A stretch of DNA of 64,000 bases, from NCBI GenBank assembly GCA_012861695.1, contig JAAOOA010000056.1, positions 4,673,707 through 4,737,706 of the forward strand. Reading direction: 5' to 3'. A model generated the notes under the pieces. That model had not been told where the DNA came from. It made no database searches and worked only from the letters and a program-made list of their open reading frames with translations. The translations under genes and the position numbers were made by a program. This stretch comes from Trematomus loennbergii (Eukaryota; Chordata; Actinopteri; Perciformes; Nototheniidae). Below are positions 13,201 to 23,761 of this stretch, one piece after another; the stretch's first letter is position 1; each line of letters opens with the position of its first letter.

Positions 13201-13861
13201 GTTATGCTGTTAGGGTCGTTTTTGTTTTTTTTCTGTTTTCTGTTGTTTTTTATTTGAGAAGTTTACCAAAATGACTGATGACAGCATTGAATCATATGCC
13301 GTCTTGTAATTGTTTTCAATTAACTATTATTTTAAAGTAAATGTCTGACCAAAAACATGATAAATATCTTAAAAAAAGAAATGATAACCACGTTATTCTT
13401 TTTAAACCTACATTGACCTAGATTCCTTGAGTTCAATTCAAAAAGCTACAGTTAAAGCTACAATTAACTCATAGTTTAGGCTGTTTTTGATATAGCCCGA
13501 TACCACAGATCACATATTTGCCTGAAGTGGCTTGGCTTTACCCCCAACCATAAAACAAAATCTCCATCAGTAAAAAGCTCAGCAAGAGTGACCCTCTCAT
13601 GACGGATGCTATATAGCAAAACTACAGTGTTGACAATCAGTAAGACAAAGGTATTGAGAGCATTTAAGCATAAATGAGGAAGCACATTTATAACAAATAA
13701 TCTGAATTGAGTCTTTAGGTATTGCTCAAAGAAGGAGAATGATACTGTACCTCCACATATTCTTCCTGATGGCTGTCAATGAACTGAGCGAGCTCCGTAT
13801 ACTGGAAGGCCTGGGCAGTGGAGACGACCAGCAGTAAGGAGAGAACAGCGGGGAGATGCAT
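7299..13861 (-). CDS. cndp1: Secreted M20 metallodipeptidase, carnosinase-like (beta-Ala-His dipeptidase)
   Basis: Family role: hydrolyses Xaa-His dipeptides such as carnosine with two metal ions; secreted. Coding exons on the minus strand: 13861-13751, 13013-12870, 11737-11575, 11014-10926, 10742-10545, 10394-10310, 9576-9416, 8831-8667, 8567-8426, 8006-7859, 7377-7299. All have AG/GT borders, phases agree, and the sum is 1485 nt (494 aa plus stop), the usual family length. Residues 1-18 are a signal peptide ([18 protein letters not shown]), which favours CNDP1 over cytosolic CNDP2. Metal and catalytic residues are visible: H116 and D118 in [10 protein letters not shown]149 in GRGASDNK, E183/E184 in EGMEE, D212 in IIISD, H244 in QDLHSG, H461 in [10 protein letters not shown]. 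The start ATG directly follows an acceptor, so the 5' UTR lies in an upstream exon. No frameshift or stop in any exon. Introns hold a piggyBac MITE (11878-12435) and interspersed repeats. Confidence 0.95.
9099..9255 (+). repeat. GGCTTGGGG family repeat in a cndp1 intron
   Basis: GGCTTGGGGATTAACGGATTACATGTAATG opens the copy, followed by the family's AT-rich body. It lies between cndp1 coding exons 7 and 8. Confidence 0.6.
11878..12435. mobile_element. piggyBac-type MITE in a cndp1 intron
   Basis: The ends CCCTCCTGTTGTC and GACAATAGGAGGG are inverted repeats flanked by TTAA (11874-11877, 12436-12439). Subterminal GGTCAAATTTGACC-like palindromes match the style of the larger piggyBac copy at 17069. 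No open frame. It lies in the intron between cndp1 coding exons 2 and 3. Confidence 0.9.
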
Positions 13862-14875
13862 CTGTTGGACAATCAGAAAATACATGATTGATACTGCAGA
13901 GGACTCTATAAAAGATCTTGACTTTGTTTGAATATAACTCACAAACAGAACACTGCCAATTGTGTCCCCACCATCTTTTAAAAGTATAACTAATACATGT
14001 CTGAAAAATAGCGTGCACAAAGAAATGTAATAAACAAGAACAGTGATTTTGTGTCAAGATGTACAATTTGGACATGTTAGTAACTTTTAATATAAAATAG
14101 AAATACAAACATTGCACTGTGCAGCAGCAGGGCACAGGCACTACACTTTAAATAACAGTTAACCAAAAATAATTCATAAATAAAAAAGGCCTATCACAGC
14201 AGAGGAAGAAGGAAATGTTTTCAAATTGCATCAGCATGTAAAACAAGTATCGCACATCATTAGAAATAAAAAGAATAGAAAATAAACAATTATACAATAT
14301 AAACATCTCAAATTAGAAGATAAAGCAGAACTAAAAGAGTGAAAATGTAAAAGTTGACTCTAGAAATATGTAAACTATCTGATGAATAGAACACTATTGA
14401 CGGGCTAAATAACAGCTAACACCATATCAAATTGGGATATTATTTACATTTAGTGTGCAAGAATGACATATTCAATTAAAGTTACATATAAAATGTACAG
14501 TGAGAAGTTATAAGTCCAGATAAAAAAGAGAAACTATGGAGCATTGAGTTCTCGGCCAGCCAGTAGTATTGCTGTATCTGTCCTTAAATATCTTTAAGTT
14601 ATGAAGAAATGTAGGGATATTTAGTCAACAAAAAAAAAATCAATCATTGCAGTTAAACGTTTGACATTTTTCTCTGTGTGACCACGGGCTCAAGTGTCAC
14701 ATTTGGGATATTTAGTCTTAAAAAAAAAATCAAGCATTAGTTAACCATTTGTAATTTAAAAAACAAGTCTTTAAAAATACCTTGTTTCCCAAAAACACAC
14801 ATCAAAACAACGACTTACAGTACATTGTAACACACTCCATGGTGAATATGTTCAGAGTGAGTCTTCTGTCTTACC

Positions 14876-14952
14876 TTGTCTCTGCTGGTGTGTGTGTGTG
14901 TGTGTATGTGTGTGTGTGTGTGTGTGACAGTCTCTCAGGCAGGCGGACTGTG
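14876..14952 (-). other. cndp1: cndp1 non-coding first exon carrying a GT/CA repeat
   Basis: On the minus strand the sequence ending at 14876 reads AGAGACAAG followed by GTAAGA, a strong donor, and the next acceptor is the one directly before the cndp1 ATG at 13861. The 5' edge is inferred from the TATA box about 25-30 bases upstream. A (GT)n tract interrupted once (14888-14927) lies inside this exon, so the mRNA leader would contain a CA repeat. The exon boundaries are inference; the donor and TATA are visible. Confidence 0.65.
14888..14927 (+). repeat. (GT)n microsatellite in the cndp1 leader
   Basis: GT tract with one TA interruption, inside the predicted 5' UTR exon. Confidence 0.95.
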
Positions 14953-14973
14953 GCCCCTTTTTGTTGCCTGGAC

Positions 14974-14982
14974 ATTTATATA
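14974..14982 (-). promoter_or_regulatory. cndp1: TATA box of cndp1
   Basis: The minus strand reads TATATAAAT here, about 25-30 bases before the predicted start of the untranslated first exon. A TATA promoter fits a tissue-restricted secreted enzyme. Transcription start is not directly visible. Confidence 0.6.
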
Positions 14983-14999
14983 CCCTCCTTCATACCACA

Positions 15000-15770
15000 C
15001 TCCCACTGAGCCTGGGGGTCACAGTCAAACATTTCCTGACACAGCGCCAAGACAGCTGACAAATTCATTGTATTTGCTGACAGGCGCAAGAATCAAATAT
15101 TGATCCTGCTCAAAGAATGCCCAGGGTTCAACAGGAACAAAGGCAGCGAGCCCTGCTGCTTGTGTTTTGGAATCTCAAAGTAAATCCCCTTTACACCAAA
15201 GTAAAGCAGCTTTTCATGTTTCCTTATTAAGCAGGTGTCCCATTGTGCTGGGCCTCAGGTTAACCCACTTGTAAGCATTCCTAGTTGACATGCAGCTCCA
15301 TTAGATTCAAACCCCTAAACAGGTTTGACTGAACATGTTTAATCCCATCACCTTTATGTTCATTGGATAAATTGTCCTTGGTAAAACGTCCGGTCTCTTT
15401 CTGTGTGTCCCAGTGTGAGACAGGACCTGAGCATAGGGATTTGTCACACTCACATTCAAATAAAACTGACGGGATCAAAACAAAGTAAGCCCTTAGCTAG
15501 AACTGAATTACTCTGTGGGCATGTTTGCTTTTGAGTATTTTATTTTTTGGTTTGTGTGTGCATGTGCCTGGATTCAAAACAAATAAGAAATAAGGTATAA
15601 ATAATAAAAATGTACTTCGAAGCATTTTGAATCTCTTATATTTGTTTGGCCTGTTGCATTTATTAGAGAAATAGGAAACATAAACTGCAAACGGCTATAA
15701 TCCAGCGCCAGCGTTATCAGGTCAGCCTCGCAACATTTCAAGATTTATGTAGGTCTGTATTATTTATTTA
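15000..15770. other. Region upstream of cndp1
   Basis: Presumed distal promoter of cndp1, followed by unique-looking sequence up to the Tc1 element. No open frame of note; no factor sites claimed. Confidence 0.45.
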
Positions 15771-17668
15771 CACTGCCCTTCCAAAAAAAATTGTCACCAA
15801 CTGGATTTAATGAAGCAAATCTGTAAGAGCCTTCCATTGGATAATTACTGCAGTGATTAATGTGTTTCAGCTGGCAACAAGTTATTTAACCCCAGCTGAT
15901 GTGGTGAGTAGCTTCTCATTTCTTAAACAACCATGTCGGAAGACATATCCTGTGGTCGTGGAAAGGATGTTTCAGAAGGGTCAAATGATTGGCCTACATC
16001 AACAAAGAAACAACTAAGGAGATTGGGTTAAGAACTGTCCAACGCGTTATTAAAACCATGGGAAGGTTGCTTACATAGGACAAAGCAAATAAATACGCAC
16101 AGACATTTTCCGATTCATAAAAGACTGCGTACCGGCGCAGGACTTGCGTACGGCACATCCTACGCCGGTTTCCCTTTATAAATCACAATCAACTCGGAAA
16201 TGCGGTGCAGCTTTTGCGGGCTTCACGTAACGCCCATATTTGCCTATAAATAGTCAAAGAAACGCCCATTCATTCATTCATTCTGACTGACTGCATGAAG
16301 AAGATCGCAGGAAATGAGGACCGAACAGCTAAAAAAGACATCTCACACCGTGTCAGATTTTGGTTATTTTGGGGAGGTCGAGATAAATCATATTGTTTGG
16401 TGGATGCAGTTTGAACCAGAGTAGCAGCATGGAGGTCGGATCGTCACCAAAATAAATAAATAAGTGGTCCGAAAAAGGTTGATGACAAAATAAATACACA
16501 TAGCCTTCCTCAGGCAGTGTGTTTGTACCGGGGACAGGAGACACCCCCTTGATGAGAAACTCTAAGAAATTATCGGGGAATCCCTCCGGAGTGGAGTCAT
16601 GACGACTGGATCTGAATATTTTTTTGTTTGGTGGTTTGTGTTCCAGCTGTCGATCAGCAACTATATATCCATAATCCACCAGTTAAAGGAAATACAACTA
16701 ATGTGTTGTGTTATATTAGCTGTACAATTGACCACATATGGTGTTCTTAGTTTCCATACCTCCTGTGTTTTACGAGCGACTTATCAAGTAGGCTATTGGT
16801 GAACGGCATAAAACATGATTAAACGTGATAGTATATAAAACCGTGCTCGTATCTACAACCTATAGAAATGCTAAACGGCATCAGTTTAAAGTAATTCTGT
16901 CCTCCTGCTTACCGCATCATTTATGAGAATACATTTCTTAACAAGAGAACATAATCGAGGGGTGATCAATAACATTTCCGTATTTATTTATTTCTCCAAG
17001 TTATGTTTTTGTGTGCACTGAGGAGTCTCAAACAGGCGTTTGTTAAATCAATTTAAGATTGGCTTTAACCCTTGTGTTATGTTCACATTTCGCACCCTTT
17101 GGTAATGTTCGGGTCAAATTGACCCGGGATATATTTCAGGGTTTAAAAAAAATACAGAACTAAATTCAACATGCACAATTCCTTATATATATTGTCTTTA
17201 ACTAATTCCCCAACAATATAAATGAAATATATGATTAGTTTTTGAAAATACTCTTTGCTAGATCAAATTTAACAATGGAAGTGTCCATCGTTTTTTGTGT
17301 TAAAAATGTAATTTATGTTAAAAAAAATACACTGTAAAAAAACTAAGTTTACATTTTGCTCATGCTTTTCTAGGACAAATGTAAATGAAACATGTTTTCA
17401 TTAATGTTTATTATTTTAATCTGTCATATACTAATCAAAGCCCTGAAGAAAATAAAGCAATTTAACAGCAATTGAACACAAGAACCATACATCGAAAAGT
17501 ATTTGGATGTGAAATATATAGAGATGATGAAACATCCATATAAATGACATAGAACAGATATAAACACAAAGCAAATAAAAACAATTAACAGTCACTATTC
17601 ATAAAATAAAGTATATCCGAAAAATATATTGATGAAGTGACGCTGCAGAACATCATGTGAGTCAATGG

Positions 17669-18030
17669 GCAAGTCCGTTTAGGAAACACATGATGTACAG
17701 AACTTCTTCGTGTGTATAGCACAGATGTACTTGTTGCAGTTGCTGCATGTAGTCTGTGTCTTGGAGTCTTCCAGCAGCTGGCTGTGGGGGTCTTCTTGCG
17801 GCTGGCTGTGGGGGTCCTTCAGCGGCTGACTGTGGGGGTCTTCCAGCAGCTGGCTCTGAGTCAAGTTCATCTTCCAATTCACTGTCAAATTCTGAGTTTA
17901 CCTCCACATTATCCTTATCTTCAGAAATGTCTTCCTGTTCCACTTCACCGTGTTCTTCTAATGCATTCCACTCACTCTCATCCATTAGCTCCAAGGCTCT
18001 CTGAGCAGAATATCTTTTGGCCATTTTGCT
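17669..18030 (-). pseudogene. Internally deleted piggyBac transposase
   Basis: Reading from about 18021, the protein starts MAKRYSAQRALELM followed by an acidic region (the usual piggyBac N-terminus), then about four 24-bp repeats encoding a PQPAAGRP-type unit, then, in another frame, the C-terminal cysteine-rich zinc domain (CSNCNKYICAIHTKKFCTSC). The whole DDD catalytic core is absent. The element must depend on a transposase made elsewhere, if mobile at all. Confidence 0.75.
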
Positions 18031-18215
18031 GGTAGATAATTGTAGTTCTGCACTATACACTGTAATGTGAGATTATGTCTCTGTTTAGTCCCTCCTCCGG
18101 CGTGCAGGTGCGAGGGGGACAGTGCGAGAAAATGTAAAATGTTTATACATTTCTGGAAGATCTAAAATGTTTATAATGTTCTAGGATAGTTTTGTGTACA
18201 CACTACAAAGGGTAA

Positions 18216-18231
18216 AGATGTGTGTGTGTGT

Positions 18232-18272
<41 letters not shown>

Positions 18273-18286
18273 TGTGGTGTGTGTGT

Positions 18287-18350
<64 letters not shown>
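18216..18350 (+). repeat. (GT)n microsatellite inside the piggyBac element
   Basis: GT tract with four GG interruptions. Confidence 0.98.
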
Positions 18351-18479
18351 TTTAGTTTCTGTGTTTCTGTGTGTTTTTCTCTGCCTGTCTGTCCTGGTAT
18401 TGTATCCGGGTCAGACCTGAAGTGAAAAGATATGATTCTAAACTGTATTGAAGTAAACATGTATTGTTTGAACTGTTTT

Positions 18480-19190
18480 AAGTAATCACATATATAGAAA
18501 TTATATTCTCACTTACAACTCACTGACCCAGAGATCCTGTTTCACACACATACACCTCCTTCTCACCAGCACACACACACATATTCTTTTCAAGGTTCTT
18601 TCTGGGCATCATTATATTTGTGCACAAGGTTTAATTGTATGAGAAAGAATAGTTTATGTGAAAGATGCCATGGGAAAGTAAGGGAGTGGATATCGGGGCA
18701 GAGATAAGATTGACTTTGACCTTGAGGAACTTCAGAATCTCACGTTCTGGTCAGAACTCTGATTCGCTGTATTGAACCCGACCAGAAGTGAATCCAACCA
18801 GTAAAAACACCTGGGGGATGTGCCCCAAAATATGAATATGAATACTGTTGTTTTTGTATGTAAAATGCTTCTGGTTTGCTGAAAGCTGGTCTAGAGACGT
18901 GTATACCGCATCACAAACCTGAAGTCCGTGCTTCTCGTTTTCTGACTCGCTGGTCTGTCTACCTGTAAACCGCATTACAAACCTGAAGTCCGGAGTACTC
19001 TGTAAAACTTGTATACGTGTTTTGTTTCCTACCAGTAAACTCAGATAATTGTTATAACTTTTGATTCCGGTGTTTTCAATTCCTTTCTTTATTAAATAGA
19101 GATCAGCCTCATCCAACGAACGGCGCGTAGCAGAGGGGGGGCTATCAGCCACCACCATAGGTGTTCTGCTCCAACAGACCCGAACCTCTT
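18480..19190. other. Unclassified segment inside the piggyBac element
   Basis: The stretch has no recognised coding potential. It contains a near-duplicate block (TACCGCAT, then ACAAACCTGAAGTCCG) at about 18902-18930 and 18967-18993 and a TTTATTAAATAG block near its end. It may be a solo LTR or other passenger, but no boundaries are convincing. Confidence 0.35.
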
Positions 19191-19689
19191 ATGAAGGACA
19201 TAAATGCGGGTGGGCATTTTTTCATAAGTGGAAAAATAAAAAAATTCCTTCACAATAAATAAGCCCCGGCCATTGAGTTTCAGGTTGAATGAAAATATCC
19301 TTATATTTTTTTTTATTCATTGAAAATGGAAATCGGGTCAATTTGACCTGAACACCACACAAGGGTTAATCAATTTGTGAAAATTAATTCTTCATATATG
19401 ATAAATGAGAGGTAACATTTTATTTATGGTATTATTTCCACATATTTCTCTCCATTCTTCCTTCTGCCAATGGTGTCGCAGTTTCTCGTCTCTCCCGTTT
19501 TTGTGCTTATTGCGTACGCATGGGTCAGAGTTTGCGTGGACCACACATTTTCCCGTAAAGTTAGTTTTTTATAAATCGCAAACAGTGCGTAGAAACTGGC
19601 GTACGCCATCTTTTGTGCGTACGCACCATTTATAAATAAGGCCCCTGGTCTTTCCATGAATGGAGTTTTTCTTCCCTGATGGCACGGAC

Positions 19690-19976
19690 ATATTCCAGAT
19701 GGCAATGCCAGGATTCATCTGGCTCACATTGTGAATGAGTGCTTCAGTAAGCATGAGATTTGCTTCACACACATGGACTGGCCCCCACAGAGTCCAGCCC
19801 TCAGCCCCATTGAGAATCTTTGGGATGTGCTGGAGAAGACTCTGTGCGACTCTCCCATCATCAATACAAGATCTTGGCGGAGAATTCATGCAACTCTTGA
19901 CGGAAATAAATGTTGTGACATTTCAGAAGCTTATCGAAACGATGCCACGGTGACTGCGTGCCGGTCTCAAAGCTAA
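19690..19976 (+). pseudogene. Tc1/mariner transposase C-terminal fragment
   Basis: The frame ending at 19976 contains WPPQSPALSPIENLWDVLEK; the IEN acid is the third catalytic residue of the DDE triad. The upstream segment with the second Asp is only partly readable and frames disagree, so the gene is dead. Confidence 0.8.
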
Positions 19977-20739
19977 AGGCGGTCCAACAAAACATCAGTG
20001 TGCAACTTTTTTTTTGGAACGGGCAGTGTAGTTAGATGTGATATAACCCTGTAACTACAAGCCTCACAACCAACCACACATCCTAAGGGTAATGCTGTTT
20101 ATTTGTTTAACATCATACACAGACACATTTTTAACCAACTTTAATTTACTAGATTGAGTGCACGCAATCTGTTTGAATTTAGTGATTGTTAATTGTGTGT
20201 TGTGTTAACCCAAGTTTTGTCAGTATCTTGCAGATCACCTGCCCGTGTAGATGTGCCTGGTTCATTGGACTGTGCCATTCCCTTTAAACTTGAGGGGTGT
20301 TTAAAGAAGCCACTTCACCTAAGCCACCCATCTTTAGAGTCTTCTCTCCCCTGACCTTAACTATGGACTGGCCAGCATTGCTATAAATTCCTGCAGTGTG
20401 GAAAGGAGCAGGGGTCTAAATCAGGAAGTAAAAAGAAGGAAAGAGAACATTTGTCAAGTAATAGTGATAATAAAGACAACAAAGAAAAAACATACTTGGC
20501 TGGTATAAAACTGACTGGGAGCAATATGGCTGGACTTCTGTCTGACAAGCACGATGTGGAGGTTGGATCATGGACAAACTGGGCGATGTACATTTAGTTG
20601 AGATGTGGATTGATCATTGTGGAGTGTGTGTCACAAGCACAGCAAAAGAAAGCGTTAAGATTAATAACATTGGAGGAATAGTGTCGAGTGTCGAGCTTCA
20701 AATTATTTAATAGAGCTCCAGCAAAAGATGTCGTCGACG

Positions 20740-21258
20740 GAGTACCGGACTCACTTTATGGCAGTAGATTCAAATCGTGATCCTGCTGCTGCCAATACAG
20801 TGCAGACGGTCACAGCTCTTTGGTCTGCAGACACTCTTTGGGGATTTGTGGAAAATGTGGGATAAGCTTTGCAGCGGTAGAAACTGTGAGAATGAGCCAA
20901 AGTGTAGTCAGTGTGGGGGGAAATTACGAAGCATCGAGATCCGATTGTCCAAAGAGAGAAAGTGATATTAAAATAATCAAGAATAGTTCCAAGAGAATAA
21001 TGCAAGACGAAGAAGAACCAAAGAAAGGGAAGATTCTAGAAACCAGAGAGTGTATAGGAGTCATGAGGATTATTGTTTGAGTAAGGACAAGACTAAGTTC
21101 TGGCCATGGTGATCATCTATGCTGCTGAGGCAGAAAGAAGATCTGAAGGAATCGAAAAAAGTTGTTGAGGCGGCGAGAAGGTTTCTGAACATTGTGGGAG
21201 TTAGTGGAGAGGAAGTGCAGGGGCTGCTAAGGAGGCTTTCTATCCTCTCAGAGTCTTG
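20740..21258 (+). pseudogene. LINE ORF1 remnant (zinc knuckle and C-terminal part)
   Basis: Across broken frames one reads CGKCG..., KCSQCGGNYEASRSDCPKRES (about 20900-20960), resembling paired CCHC knuckles of fish non-LTR retrotransposon ORF1. About 21140-21257 then reads VVEAARRFLNIVGVSGEEVQ, resembling an ORF1 C-terminus. No reverse transcriptase follows; the copy is truncated. Confidence 0.6.
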
Positions 21259-21691
21259 AGCAATGATATTAGAAGGCTAGTTATTCGAGATAAGAGGTTA
21301 AAATGTTTAGCTTAAATATGTTTATTTATTTTCCCTTTTTCCTATATTAGTTTTTTCTGTGGCAGTGGCTCTTGGGCAGAAGAGCACTCAGCATGTCACC
21401 CATTTCTTTGCAGTTTTGTGTTTATTATTTTATGCTTAGACTCTAACCCAGTAGATGTACGCACTCCTTTTTATATATAACTTCACATCATATCTTGCAC
21501 AGATACTTCCTATCTTTCCTTGTTAGGTAAAAAACAGCATCTACTATAATCATGCATCCTTAATAGATTAAAAATCTTGTAATAAACAGAAAGAAGGGGT
21601 CACCAAATAAATATATATTCTCTTGACAATGGCAATATAATTTCACTGGAAAAAACACTGGAAACTTTAAAAGAAGAAAACACTTCATACT

Positions 21692-22769
21692 CAGTGGCGA
21701 CTGGTCATTAGGGGCAGGTGGGGCACAGCCCCACCTAGTGTCAGCAGAAAGTATTACAAATAATGATTACAAAAAATGCAAAAAAAAAATTAAAAAAAAT
21801 ATAAAATATATTTAAGATCATGTTTAATCATCTGATTCGTCTGTACATTGCTGTTTTAGTCTGTGTTCTTCTAATTAGTGTGTCTACAGTCACAGTGTGT
21901 GCCTATTGAGCTGTTTAGAGCCATGTGGGACAAAACCTGATCATGCCCCTTCCTCTCGCTGTGAAGTGAACGGTGACTGTAAAAACTACACTGCGCATGC
22001 TCAGAGTATTTTCCCATTTAATGTGTGTGGCAAAAAAATAATGACCAGAGGGGCACGGAGCTGCCATCCCCACCATACGTCATCTCACATCATTCAGAGC
22101 TGATTGGCTGTAAGTACGTGTGCCGCGAAAAGTGTGGTGTGTGTGAAGAGGAGACGAGAGAGCTGCAGTGACGCGTCCTAAAACCAGGAAGTAAGCACAA
22201 AAAAGCAATGAGGTTTCTCCAGAGGATTTTAGAAAATAGCTCGAAATAAGATCTGTGGGAAACGTACCTGTTAGATAAATGCACGTTTTGTTCAGCCGGA
22301 TAACATCCACATGTCTACCCTACTTTATAATTTTTTATCATAAATCTATCGATTACATTTATGATAGACTTTTGAAACTACAAGAACATAAGGAGGACTT
22401 TTACAAAAAGTAATAGAAATGTTTGTCCAGAAGGATAGGCAAATGGACTTCATCTTCAAGTCAAGGTAAGACCGCAATTTTATTGAAAATGGGATCTTAC
22501 TAAGAGAGAACAATTCAATATTTAAATGATAAAATTACATTTTTTGGGTATCCTTTTGTTGAACTGTCTGTTTAAAATTAATCGAAGCATCAGACAAAAA
22601 AAGCTTTGAAAATAATATTATATTTTGGTTTAGGTCAAAATATAATATTTGTAAACCTGAAGAGTCAGTGCCAGTGCCTCACCAGCCATGAACCTCACTG
22701 CAGAAGCTTATATATAGACATCTAAGTTTTTTGTGCCCCACCACTTTTGTACATATAAAAACGCCACTG
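21692..22769. mobile_element. Non-autonomous hAT element
   Basis: CAGTGGCG and CGCCACTG termini are flanked by an exact 8-bp duplication TTCATACT (21684-21691 and 22770-22777). Subterminal regions carry GGGGCACAGCCCC and GTGCCCCACC. No transposase was recognised in its 1078 bp. Confidence 0.9.
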
Positions 22770-22903
22770 TTCATACTACACTCAAAAGTGAAACGTTAAC
22801 TTAAATAAATGTTTTATGTAAACAGATAACACATAATTGTATTGGGTTAGTGAAAGCAATACTATTAACTTAAGTTTAAGTAGAAAATGTAGGTTCAACT
22901 TAA

Positions 22904-23283
22904 AGGTAGGGTAGGTAAGTTTGAGAAACCGGCTCGAGATCGCTAGAATTTGAAAATACACAACCGGAGAAAATCTGCCACTTCCTTACAGAGCCCCTCC
23001 TCCAACACACACGAACGCGCACATGACCAATGAGGGCACGAGATAAGTTTGTGCACAGATGGAAGGCTGACAGGCAGGTAGGCCATCCAGTAATTTTAGC
23101 CGGGCCGGCTAAAATGATTGGTCGTACTTTTTACAGTATTACGGCTTCCACAGATGACATTTTTTATGGATTTTTTGTCAAAGCACTTAAGATATTCATT
23201 GCTATCGGGATGTTAAGAGCATTCCATGGAATATAACAAAAAGTGTATCTCGAGCCGGTTTCTCAAACTTACCTACCCTACCT
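22904..23283. mobile_element. TTAA-flanked MITE with ~38-bp perfect inverted repeats
   Basis: The first and last ~38 bases are exact inverted repeats beginning AGGTAGGGTAGGTAAG and are flanked by TTAA (22900-22903, 23284-23287). The 380 bp core has no gene. TTAA duplications suggest piggyBac or Kolobok-type transposase. An unoccupied copy of the target occurs at 56701-56735. Confidence 0.9.
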
Positions 23284-23761
23284 TTAATATTATTGCTTTC
23301 AACTAACCCAGGGGTCGGCAACCCGCGGCTCTCGAGCCGCATGCTGCTCTTTAAGCCCTCTGCTCTGGCTCCCTTGAGCTTAGACAAAAATAAGAAGGAA
23401 ATTAAATAGAAGTATTTGTAGGACTATTTATATTTTGTTGCATGGTTGAAAAGTTTCGTATCTTGTATTTTGAGGTGATACTGTGACACATAAATAAAAA
23501 ACAAAAACGGTTTTAATTAGGTCAACTAAAATATGCGTCATATCCTGCTGTCCCGCGCCAGCACCTTTTCGCAGGTGAATAACCTGACCCCCGGCTCGAT
23601 GAGCGAACTATGGATAAATCAAAGAAAAGAAAAGTATCGGAGGAACACAGGATTTAATTCTGCGTGGACAGAGTTATATGCTTTCACAGCAAACGATGCT
23701 GGTTTACCGGTATGTTTGATATGTAGAGAGAAGTTGTCAAAGGTGCTGCAGCCTTTACGTA

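Larger units (their letters stand above)
17069..19365 (-). mobile_element. piggyBac element with TTAA target duplication
   Basis: The ends CCCTTGTGTTATGTTC and GAACACCACACAAGGG are imperfect inverted repeats, each followed inward by a GGGTCAAATTGACC-like palindrome, and are flanked by TTAA (17065-17068 and 19366-19369). It contains a truncated transposase gene on the minus strand, a GT microsatellite and a further unclassified stretch at 18480-19190. Confidence 0.9.
16090..19646. mobile_element. PIF/Harbinger-like element nested in the Tc1 element
   Basis: The right end reads GCGTACGCACCATTTATAAA, and the left end carries related GCGTAC and TTTATAAAT blocks in inverse order (16118-16185), as in teleost Harbinger-type repeats. 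The left boundary is degenerate, so coordinates are approximate. It is itself split by a piggyBac element. Confidence 0.55.
15771..20028 (+). mobile_element. Tc1/mariner element split by nested insertions
   Basis: The left end CACTGCCCTTCC and right end GGAACGGGCAGTG are terminal inverted repeats flanked by TA (15769-15770 and 20029-20030). The left part (to about 16090) contains a fragment of the transposase N-terminal helix-turn-helix region. The right part (19647-20028) encodes the end of the DDE domain. About 3.5 kb of foreign sequence sits between, and the middle of the transposase is missing. Confidence 0.85.

Noticed and set aside
18751..19158. A 135-codon minus-strand open frame as a gene
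   Set aside because: No domain recognised, inside a piggyBac element, and it overlaps a local direct repeat.
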